NCBI GenBank assembly: GCA_023439545.1
Contig: JAEXNT010000023.1
Coordinates: 1 to 21,562, forward strand
DNA from: Bacillota bacterium
GTDB taxonomy: Bacteria; Bacillota; Clostridia; Acetivibrionales; DTU013
DNA: 21,562 bases
Direction of reading: 5' to 3'
The notes under the pieces are model-generated. The model did not search any database and was not told the origin of the DNA. It worked only from the letters and a program-made list of their open reading frames with translations. This document shows positions 15,534-21,562 of the stretch, piece after piece (position 1 is the stretch's first letter; each line of letters opens with the position of its first letter). A program made the position numbers and the translations under genes.

Positions 15534-16694
15534 TCATTCCTGTCCGGCTTTGCAGCCGCAGGCAGTCGATTTGTTACGGATAAGCCAGTACAGCACCTTG
15601 TACCCGCGTTCGGCACAGCCTACGCGTCCGCCTCCGGCACAAGCGCAAGCACACGCGCAGGCGCAAGCGCACGACGGCCGTCCGCCTCCGCCTCCGCCGC
15701 CTCTGCCAATACCGCCCCCGCCGTGGAAGTTATGCGGATTGTTGATGAAGAAACCGCCGCGGTATCCGCCTCCATACCTGCCGTTGATGTAGCTTCGCCT
15801 GCCCGTAAATCTGCCGAAGCTTGCAAGTATGGCTATAAATATGAAGACCAGAATGAATATGACCCCGACGGCCCCGCTGCCCGAACTGCTGCTGTAACTG
15901 CCGGTCCCTCCGGACGAAGCGTTTCCCGAACCTCCGGAGTACCCCGACGAGCCTCCGGAGTATCCCGGCGAACCTGAGTTGCCTCCTATATTGCTTTCGC
16001 CCAGTTCGGAGAAGGATGAACGGGCACAGACGACAGTGTATAATACTGTCTTTTCGTTGGCCTTCATGTCCCTCGTGACCCAGACAGCCTGGCCGTTACC
16101 GGTCTCATCCGGCTGAGGGATGAACTCGGCCGACTGCAGTGGGGAAGTGTCCAGCACCACCTTCATTTCCTTTATCTCCGCGAAATCGAACCACCCCGGT
16201 CTGAACTGAAACGAAACGCCATTGTTGTCGGCGCTGTTCAGCATAGAGCACTGCATTATCGTAAAGTCAAGCTGAAAACGGTCCCCTGCTTTGGGGAGCT
16301 TGGTAAAATCGAGATGCACCCACGAACCGCCGTTCGTATTTTCCGATGCTCCCGATAAAAGGGGAGTCGGAGAATAGTCAAGTACGACAAAATCAGGATT
16401 CGGGACCCCTACCTCGAGATACTGCGTATCTGCAGGAAAATCCGTTGTCGCTTCATAATCCATTTTATAATTTATATTGAAGCTGCCGTCCGGCTGGGGC
16501 GTCAAGGTTACAGCCATCTGATGTATAATGTCCGGCGGGGTCGCTGCTGCGGCCGGTATCACCGTGAAGACCGGCAAAAGTACTATTATCAGGAGCAACG
16601 ATAATTGTTTGATTACCGATATCCTTTTGAGCGCCGATATCTGCCTGAATGACGGTAAACTTTTTATAGCTGACAGCTTTTTGATCGTCCTCAT
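15534..16694 (-). CDS. Membrane-anchored protein with cytoplasmic Gly-rich, Cys-Ala repeat tail; likely radical SAM substrate
   Basis: The product has 386 residues. A basic N terminus and hydrophobic segment (31-51, ending IPAAAA) form a signal peptide or anchor. Residues 52-230 are a beta-rich extracytoplasmic domain (ITYK-like FNINYKMDYEATTDF, YLEVGVPNPDFVVLDY) that I cannot name. Residues 235-275 are a Gly/Ser linker with GYSGG units. A single span (275-293) is followed by Arg-rich sequence (RFTGRR), which by the positive-inside rule puts the C terminus in the cytoplasm. The tail has HGGGGIGRGGGGGGGR (324-339), six consecutive Cys-Ala pairs (342-353), GGGRVGC (354-360) and final CGC (379-381). 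The start is ATG 16694, overlapping the radical SAM stop as ATGA, with AGGAGG 10-11 nt upstream. The open frame extends further upstream within the radical SAM gene, but that part is a shadow. Confidence 0.85.
   Translation of the reverse strand: MRTIKKLSAIKSLPSFRQISALKRISVIKQLSLLLIIVLLPVFTVIPAAAATPPDIIHQMAVTLTPQPDGSFNINYKMDYEATTDFPADTQYLEVGVPNPDFVVLDYSPTPLLSGASENTNGGSWVHLDFTKLPKAGDRFQLDFTIMQCSMLNSADNNGVSFQFRPGWFDFAEIKEMKVVLDTSPLQSAEFIPQPDETGNGQAVWVTRDMKANEKTVLYTVVCARSSFSELGESNIGGNSGSPGYSGGSSGYSGGSGNASSGGTGSYSSSSGSGAVGVIFILVFIFIAILASFGRFTGRRSYINGRYGGGYRGGFFINNPHNFHGGGGIGRGGGGGGGRPSCACACACACACAGGGRVGCAERGYKVLYWLIRNKSTACGCKAGQE
15636..15671 (-). repeat. Codons of the six-unit Cys-Ala repeat
   Basis: The units read, in coding order, TGC GCT, TGC GCC, TGC GCG, TGT GCT, TGC GCT and TGT GCC. 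Third positions vary while the amino acids do not. This indicates an old repeat kept at protein level rather than a recent DNA slippage array. Confidence 0.9.
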
Positions 16695-18079
16695 ACGGCA
16701 TTGCCCTCCTTCAACGCGCATACAGGCCGTGCGGCGCAATTCCTGCGTATATCTCTGCAGGCTTTGCCGTTCCATATGCTCTTCCAGCTTTGTGTGCGTA
16801 TGTTGCCAAGAGTCCGGCCGCTTACCCAGCTCTGACAGGGAACTACGGCTCCGCCGGGCGCTACGGCCATATTTGAGAGGCACGCCCCGCAGACAGGCGA
16901 GCTCGGAAGCCCAAGCGCGGTTATCTCTTCGGCGCTGAGCCAGCCCGGTGATGTGAATGATATATCGGATTTCAATTCGTGGCATACCCCGACGGCTTTC
17001 TTCAGTATATCCTTAAGCTCCGAGGGAGTGAGCGCTTTACCCGCATTTATCTGTTCTACGGCTCCGCCCGCCGGAATGAGGCTTGAACACCCGAAACATC
17101 GAACCCCGAGACTGTGCGCGAAACGTATCGTGCTTTCCAGATCCCTGTTTTTATCGAGCAGCGGAGTGTTTATACTTGCCCCGAGTCCTGCCGCAACCGC
17201 ATTTCTGATACCGGCGACGGTTTTCTCCCACGCGCCTTCCTTGCCTACCAGTTCATCATGTATTTCAGGATCACTCGAATAAAGAGTTATCTGTATGCCG
17301 TCAAGGCTTGCGTCTCTGAGAGCGCAGGCCAGCTCGGAAGTGAGAAGGAAGGCATTCGTATTGATGCGCGTCACGAACCACGACGCATACCGGACCAATT
17401 CCACAATATCACGCCTCGTAAGAGGCTCTCCTCCTGTAAAGGTGAGCATCGGTACGCCGGCATCCCTGCACTTGTCTATTATCAGCTTCCAATCATCGGT
17501 GGACAGGGGTTCTGCAATGTCCATGACACTCCCGCTTTCGGCATAGCAGCATGCGCATTCGAGAGGGCAGGCGCGCGTACCGTTGACTGTCATAGGAGCG
17601 ACCATCAGGTCCATTCTATGGGGAGCTGTCATATATTTGCTGTATTTTTCAATATCCAGTCCGTTGAGCGTTCCCTCGGGGATATCACGATTTGTTGCGA
17701 TACTTACCGCAAGAGTTACGATTTCCTTGAGATCGTCCGAGACCATTTTGGGATCGGTTCCCGGATATAACTTTACAGTCCTGATTACGACAGATTTTTC
17801 GATTTGATCGATCTCCTCCGGGCTAAGCTCATATTTATCCCTGCACTTTTCATGAAGCTCCTCGAAAAATATCCTCAGCACTGCTGCCCAGGATGGTCCG
17901 ACAGGCAGGAACCATGTACCGTTAATAATCAACTGGCTTGGCGGATTGCCGAACAGAACGGGTCTCGGAGGTACAAGATGCAGCCTGGCGGCGCCCGGGC
18001 CTTCAGGATCCAAGGTGGCGTGCGCTACTCCGGCCCGCCATGCTGTTCTTTTCCTCTCCATATTCGGTAGTAAAACCAT
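16691..18079 (-). CDS. Radical SAM / SPASM-like maturase
   Basis: The product has 462 residues. The radical SAM core (about 160-340) has the 4Fe-4S motif CPLECACC (C171, C175, C178) and the SAM-binding GGEPL (216-220). The C-terminal region has further cysteines (C397, C400, C415, C441, C448, C454) in CGACLSNMAVAPGG, VVPCQSW and LGNIRTQSWKSIWNG, typical of a SPASM domain that binds auxiliary Fe-S clusters. Such enzymes modify ribosomal peptides or proteins. Residues 45-135 (LIINGTWFLPVGPSW, then YPGTDPKMVSDDLKEIVTLA) resemble a PqqD-like recognition domain, but this is by eye. The start is ATG 18079, 8 nt after GAGG (18091-18088); the TTG at 18100 lies before that site. Its stop overlaps the next start (ATGA), tying it to the Cys-Ala tail protein. 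Confidence 0.9.
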   Translation of the reverse strand: MVLLPNMERKRTAWRAGVAHATLDPEGPGAARLHLVPPRPVLFGNPPSQLIINGTWFLPVGPSWAAVLRIFFEELHEKCRDKYELSPEEIDQIEKSVVIRTVKLYPGTDPKMVSDDLKEIVTLAVSIATNRDIPEGTLNGLDIEKYSKYMTAPHRMDLMVAPMTVNGTRACPLECACCYAESGSVMDIAEPLSTDDWKLIIDKCRDAGVPMLTFTGGEPLTRRDIVELVRYASWFVTRINTNAFLLTSELACALRDASLDGIQITLYSSDPEIHDELVGKEGAWEKTVAGIRNAVAAGLGASINTPLLDKNRDLESTIRFAHSLGVRCFGCSSLIPAGGAVEQINAGKALTPSELKDILKKAVGVCHELKSDISFTSPGWLSAEEITALGLPSSPVCGACLSNMAVAPGGAVVPCQSWVSGRTLGNIRTQSWKSIWNGKACRDIRRNCAARPVCALKEGNAV

Positions 18080-18106
18080 AGCTTTTACCTCGTTTAACAA
18101 ATACTG

Positions 18107-18143
18107 TTTACCATATTATACGGTAAAAAAACGGCATATACAA
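18107..18143 (-). promoter_or_regulatory. Promoter of the radical SAM operon with overlapping 21-bp palindrome
   Basis: On the minus strand TTGTAT (18143-18138), a 17-nt spacer and a perfect TATAAT (18120-18115) lie 36 nt upstream of the radical SAM start. The arms TTTACC (18107-18112) and GGTAAA (18122-18127) form a 21-bp palindrome centred on the -10 box. The inner TATTATA is also symmetric, leaving only one mismatched pair. This is the position expected of a repressor site. Confidence 0.6.
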
Positions 18144-18149
18144 ACCCAG

Positions 18150-18179
18150 TTGCGTCAAATCACAGATATTTTATATAAT
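18150..18179 (+). promoter_or_regulatory. Candidate promoter of the glycosyltransferase gene
   Basis: A perfect TATAAT (18174-18179) is preceded by TTGCGT (18150-18155) at 18 nt. It lies about 80 nt upstream of the glycosyltransferase start, back to back with the radical SAM promoter. Confidence 0.45.
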
Positions 18180-18258
18180 AAGAATAAACCAGACATTTTT
18201 CAGATAAATGAGTATGAATCTGTAGAACCAATTGTGAGAAATAGAAGGAAGCAGGAAT

Positions 18259-19440
18259 ATGAAAATACTTATAACTACAGATGTATTCAAACCCGCGGTC
18301 AATGGTGTGGTCACATCCGTATTGATATTGTATGAGCAGCTGAGAAAGCAGGGACATGATGTCCGCATACTTACGCTTTCCAACAACAGAAGGTCGAGAA
18401 AGGAAAAGGACGTTTATTACATAGGGGCGCTGCCCGCATTCCTTTACCCGAATGCCAGAATGACCGTGCGTATCGGCCACCGTTACATCGAAGAACTAAT
18501 AAACTGGCAGCCCGATATCATACATACGCAGACGGAATTCTCCACATATTTTTTCGCGCGCAGGATAGCCAAAAAATTGAATATACCTATTGTACACACC
18601 TATCACACGATGTACGAGGATTATGCGCATTACTTCATCAAGAGCAGGAAGCTGGGCCGGATATGCGTGGCGGCGTATTCCCGTTTGCTTTTGTCGAAAA
18701 CGCAGGCTGTAGTAACTCCGACTCAGAAGGTACAGAACGTACTGATAGATTACGGTATAAAAAAAGAGATGTTCAGGATACCTACCGGGATTCAGCTGAG
18801 CCGTTTTTCAAAACCGTTGTCCGACGAGCAGAGGCTCCAATTGAAAAAATTGCTTGGTATTGGTGAAAGGGATTGCATCCTGCTTTCAGTCGGCAGACTC
18901 GGCAAGGAAAAGAACATACAGGAACTGATAGGTTTCATGGCGAGGCTCAAAGAACGCAATAATGCGGCAAAACTCCTCATAGTAGGAGACGGACCGTACA
19001 GGAAGGAACTCGAGAGCAAAGTATACGAACTCGGCCTCGAGGGAAATGTATTTTTTACAGGTATGGTGCCACAGGACAGTGTTCCTGATTATTACCACCT
19101 GGGGGACATTTTCGTGAACGCTTCCGTTTCTGAAACACAGGGGCTTACATATATAGAGGCGATGGCGAGCGGACTTCCGCTGCTGTGCAGGAGGGACGAA
19201 TGCCTGACGAACGTTATAGAGCAGGGCAAAAACGGGTTTATGTATGAGAATGAGGATGAATTCATCGAATATGTGTTGAAAATTATCAATGATCCGTCTT
19301 TTGACAGACAGTTAAGAGAAAATGCAGCAGACAAATCGATGGAATTTGCCGCGGAAAATTTCAGCGCAGCCATAGAGCGCGCTTACAGGCGGGTATGCTT
19401 CGAATACTATCCGGAACAAATGGACAAGACCGGAGCCTGA
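18259..19440 (+). CDS. GT4-family glycosyltransferase
   Basis: This 393-residue, two-domain GT-B enzyme opens with MKILITTDVFKPAVNGVVTSV, a conserved N-terminal acceptor-side loop. It has LLSVGRLGKEKNIQELI and LLIVGDGPYRKELE in the donor domain, and the retaining GT4 motif E-x7-E in SETQGLTYIEAMASGLP. This architecture is shared by glucosyl-diacylglycerol synthases and related lipid or teichoic-acid glycosyltransferases of Firmicutes. The exact donor and acceptor cannot be told from sequence. There is no membrane span; such enzymes act at the inner face of the membrane. AAGGAA (18245-18250) precedes the ATG. It is divergent from the radical SAM operon and followed after 130 bp by pdxA, which has its own promoter. 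Confidence 0.92.
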   Translation: MKILITTDVFKPAVNGVVTSVLILYEQLRKQGHDVRILTLSNNRRSRKEKDVYYIGALPAFLYPNARMTVRIGHRYIEELINWQPDIIHTQTEFSTYFFARRIAKKLNIPIVHTYHTMYEDYAHYFIKSRKLGRICVAAYSRLLLSKTQAVVTPTQKVQNVLIDYGIKKEMFRIPTGIQLSRFSKPLSDEQRLQLKKLLGIGERDCILLSVGRLGKEKNIQELIGFMARLKERNNAAKLLIVGDGPYRKELESKVYELGLEGNVFFTGMVPQDSVPDYYHLGDIFVNASVSETQGLTYIEAMASGLPLLCRRDECLTNVIEQGKNGFMYENEDEFIEYVLKIINDPSFDRQLRENAADKSMEFAAENFSAAIERAYRRVCFEYYPEQMDKTGA

Positions 19441-19495
19441 ATCAAACTATGATTGTATCGGAATTGAAAAAGTGGGCGGGAATAGGCCCTGATTA

Positions 19496-19524
19496 TTGAA
19501 ATATGAGGCATTTAATGGTAATAT
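19496..19524 (+). promoter_or_regulatory. Promoter upstream of pdxA-like gene
   Basis: TTGAAA (19496-19501), a 17-nt spacer and TAATAT (19519-19524) form a good sigma-A-type match, 46 nt before the start codon. Confidence 0.6.
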
Positions 19525-19570
19525 GATGGGGGCATACAGTAAGTAACATATCTCTGAAAGGATACATAAT

Positions 19571-20575
19571 ATGAGCAGACCTTGTATTGCCATACCAATG
19601 GGAGATCCGGCCGGTGTCGGACCCGAGATAACAGTCAAAGCGCTCGCGGGTGAGGAGCTTTACAATATATGCAGACCGGTTGTGGTCGGCGACCGTAAAG
19701 TTATTGAAAAGGCATTGCAATGCTGCGGTTTGAATCTTGAGATCAGTGTTGTAAAATCAGCCTCCGAGGGCGTGTATAAAAACGGCGCTCTCGACCTCGT
19801 CGATCTGCAAAACGTCGACATGAATACACTTAGAATCGGGGAAGTACAGTCACAGGGCGGCAAAGCCGCATTCGAATACATCAAAAGGTCAGTGGATATG
19901 GCGCTCGCCCATGAGGCCGACGCTATAGCCACAACTCCGATAAACAAGGAATCCTTGAAAGCCGCAAAAGTGGATTATATAGGACATACGGAAATACTGG
20001 CCGGATTGACGGACACGCATGACCCTCTTACGATGTTTGAGGTCCGCAATATGCGCGTGTTTTTCCTTACCCGGCATGTTTCCCTCCGCCAGGCGTGCGA
20101 TCTGATCACAAAGGAACGGCTCATGGATTACATCGAAAGGTGTACTGAGGCGCTGAGACGGCTTGGTATCACAGAGGGCACGATGGCCGTCGCAGGTCTG
20201 AATCCGCACTCAGGGGAACATGGGCTTTTCGGTGATGAAGAGGTCACAAGCGTTGCTCCGGCGGTGGAGGAAGCGCGCATGCTGGGGTATGACGTAACCG
20301 GACCGGTAGGCGCGGACTCGGTATTCCACATGGCGCTTACCGGCAGATTCAATTCCGTTCTGTCTCTTTATCACGACCAGGGGCACATAGCCACTAAGAC
20401 GCTTGATTTCGAAAGAACCATTGCGTTGACCATAGGCCTGCCGTTTTTGAGGACATCTGTGGACCATGGAACCGCCTTTGACATAGCCGGGACGGGCAAA
20501 GCCAGCGAGATCAGCATGGTGGAAGCCATCAGGCTGGCCGCGAAGTATGCGCCGAGCTATAATCATAAAGCTTGA
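19571..20575 (+). CDS. PdxA-family 4-phospho-hydroxyacid dehydrogenase
   Basis: This 334-residue protein has the full PdxA pattern: PMGDPAGVGPEI (9-20), TTPINKESL (121-129), metal-binding His169 (TRH), His213 (NPHSGEHG) and His268 (YHDQGH), Lys276, and LPFLRTSVDHGTAFDIAGTG (290-309). Classical PdxA oxidises 4-phosphohydroxythreonine for vitamin B6. The Asn next to the active site of E. coli PdxA (VNITLGLP) appears as Ala285 here (IALTIGLP). Firmicutes usually make PLP with PdxS/PdxT, and no pdxJ is nearby. It could therefore be a PdxA2-type enzyme acting on D-threonate- or D-erythronate-4-phosphate, although the usual DUF1537 kinase partner is also absent from the window. The start has AAAGGAT (19557-19563) upstream. 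A bidirectional terminator follows. Confidence 0.88.
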   Translation: MSRPCIAIPMGDPAGVGPEITVKALAGEELYNICRPVVVGDRKVIEKALQCCGLNLEISVVKSASEGVYKNGALDLVDLQNVDMNTLRIGEVQSQGGKAAFEYIKRSVDMALAHEADAIATTPINKESLKAAKVDYIGHTEILAGLTDTHDPLTMFEVRNMRVFFLTRHVSLRQACDLITKERLMDYIERCTEALRRLGITEGTMAVAGLNPHSGEHGLFGDEEVTSVAPAVEEARMLGYDVTGPVGADSVFHMALTGRFNSVLSLYHDQGHIATKTLDFERTIALTIGLPFLRTSVDHGTAFDIAGTGKASEISMVEAIRLAAKYAPSYNHKA

Positions 20576-20585
20576 ATATCGAAAA

Positions 20586-20614
20586 GCAGCCTGAAGTGTT
20601 CAGACTGCTTTTTT
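20586..20614. terminator. Bidirectional rho-independent terminator
   Basis: GCAG-C-CTGAA (20586-20595) pairs with TTCAG-A-CTGC (20599-20608), with a single mismatch and a GTG loop. TTTTTT (20609-20614) follows on the plus strand and a four-T run on the minus strand. It serves both the pdxA-like gene and the convergent kinase. Confidence 0.9.
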
Positions 20615-20644
20615 AGTGTGCGCGGCATGCGCGTTCTCGCTTTG

Positions 20645-21562
20645 TCAGGCTGACATCGGAAGTTCGACGTAGAAAGTAGTCTTTTCATTCATTATGCTTT
20701 TGGCATATATCCTGCCCTTATGCTGTTCTATGATCGCCTTCGCGATGGGAAGTCCCAGACCGTAGCCTCCAAGCGCACGTGATCTGGACTTGTCGACGCG
20801 GTAGAAGCGGTCGAAGATTCTCCCGAGCTGTTCTTCGGGTATACCTTCTCCTGTATTTGAAATTCCAAGCACAATATCATTATGGCGCCGCTTGAGTGAA
20901 ATGTCGACCGAACCCTTCGGATTCGTGTACTTCAGCGCGTTGTCCAGAAGTATCATAACGACTTCCTTTATTTCCTCGTTATTGCCGTAGGTTACAAGCT
21001 CCGGCTCTATATCATAGTTCAGTGAAAGTTCATGCTCGTATATTATCGCTTCCATTGTCAGGATAGCGCTTTGTACCGTTTTGCTCATATCGAATGCCGT
21101 AAATATCGTTTTTCTGTCGGAATTGTCCACCTGTGTCAGGTAAAGCAGGTCATTCGTGAGCTTTGCCATCCTGACGGAAGCGGATTTTATATATTCCAGC
21201 CATTTTGTCTGGTTTTCGATCGTATCCGTGCTGTTTGAAAGCAAAACGTCGACATTCGTGCCGATAACGGCCAGAGGGGTTTTGAGCTCATGAGAAGCGT
21301 CGGCTATAAACTGCTTCTGTTTTTCAAATGCATCCTTGACAGGCTTAATGGACTTGTTTGCAAAAAACCTGCTGATAAGGTAAATTAGTATCAGCATTAT
21401 CAATGCAACTGCAAGGAAGGTATAGATCAGGTTTGTCAGTATGCTCTGCTGGGGTGATATATCAAGGAACGTCAACCTGTAACCGTTCGTCAGGGGTTTG
21501 ATGCTATATGCCCAGTGATTGCCGTCCAGTTTGAATTTTCCATGTTCCTTGTTTTGTGATAC
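20645..21562 (-). CDS. Membrane sensor histidine kinase (partial, N terminus outside window)
   Basis: The frame is open to the window edge, so the true start is beyond 21562; the first possible start inside (TTG 21475) is probably internal. The visible 305 residues hold the end of an extracytoplasmic sensor region (LDGNHWAYSIKPLTNGYRLTFLD), a membrane span (ILTNLIYTFLAVALIMLILI), a short HAMP-like link, the H box FIADASHELKTPL, N box LLDNALKYTN, G1 NTGEGIPEE, F box IFDRFYRVDKSRSR and G2 GGYGLGLPIAKAI. This is an EnvZ/PhoR-type HisKA kinase that would phosphorylate an OmpR-type regulator, presumably encoded upstream outside the window. It ends convergently with the pdxA-like gene at a shared terminator. 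Confidence 0.93.
   Translation of the reverse strand, partial: VSQNKEHGKFKLDGNHWAYSIKPLTNGYRLTFLDISPQQSILTNLIYTFLAVALIMLILIYLISRFFANKSIKPVKDAFEKQKQFIADASHELKTPLAVIGTNVDVLLSNSTDTIENQTKWLEYIKSASVRMAKLTNDLLYLTQVDNSDRKTIFTAFDMSKTVQSAILTMEAIIYEHELSLNYDIEPELVTYGNNEEIKEVVMILLDNALKYTNPKGSVDISLKRRHNDIVLGISNTGEGIPEEQLGRIFDRFYRVDKSRSRALGGYGLGLPIAKAIIEQHKGRIYAKSIMNEKTTFYVELPMSA

Noticed and set aside
15636..15671. Cys-Ala repeat as a frameshift or sequencing artefact
   Set aside because: The frame remains open for 33 codons after it with normal composition and further Cys motifs, and codon choice varies within the repeat.
15681..15730. G-rich run on the coding strand, possible quadruplex
   Set aside because: Explained by the Gly codons of the tail. 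Only two-G tracts are present, so a stable quadruplex is doubtful.
15504..15977. Plus-strand open frame opposite the Cys-Ala/Gly-rich tail
   Set aside because: Ala/Ser/Pro/Arg low-complexity translation caused by the GC-rich repeats on the other strand. No ribosome binding site or family pattern.

Overview
The window looks like a chromosomal segment of an anaerobic Gram-positive bacterium, most likely a member of the Clostridia. The basis is frequent AGGAGG-type ribosome binding sites, a lipobox lipoprotein, a GPH sugar symporter next to glycoside hydrolases, Firmicute-like two-component kinases, and moderate GC with mixed codon use. No rRNA, tRNA or CRISPR array was seen. No intergenic stretch exceeds about 210 bases.

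Layout. (1) 1-125 is the end of an IS21-like element, with three 19-bp repeats spaced exactly 24 bp apart. It interrupts a small lipoprotein gene (126-516, minus) that also carries a -1 frame change at an A7 run. (2) 719-6286 (minus) is an oligosaccharide-use operon: GH13 alpha-glucosidase, GH36 alpha-galactosidase, and a GPH symporter coupled to the latter by an ATGA overlap. A LacI-type palindrome sits on its presumed promoter. (3) 6468-8439 (plus) has a VOC-fold protein, a 14-bp tandem repeat, and a double-ACT/metallo-beta-lactamase fusion. (4) 8492-9705 (minus) has a DUF3307 membrane protein and a small secreted protein, separated by a clear terminator. (5) 9811-14843 holds two divergent signalling genes: a zinc-ribbon/class III cyclase/AAA/TPR protein of 1181 residues and a soluble GAF histidine kinase. 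(6) 14890-18079 (minus) has a radical SAM/SPASM enzyme, a translationally coupled membrane protein whose cytoplasmic tail contains six consecutive Cys-Ala units, and a YbaK/ProX tRNA-editing protein. (7) 18259-20575 (plus) has a GT4 glycosyltransferase and a PdxA-family dehydrogenase. (8) 20645-21562 (minus) is the 3' part of a membrane sensor kinase cut by the window edge.

The most interesting unit is (6). The radical SAM stop codon and the Cys-Ala protein start codon overlap. The enzyme has the CxxxCxxC cluster motif, a Cys-rich SPASM-like C terminus, and an N-terminal region that may be a PqqD-like recognition element. The partner has an extracytoplasmic domain, one membrane span, and a predicted cytoplasmic Gly-rich, Cys-Ala tail. 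This suggests post-translational modification of a membrane-anchored protein tail rather than of a free peptide, starting from a promoter covered by a near-perfect 21-bp palindrome. The pairing and topology are read from sequence; the chemistry is inference.
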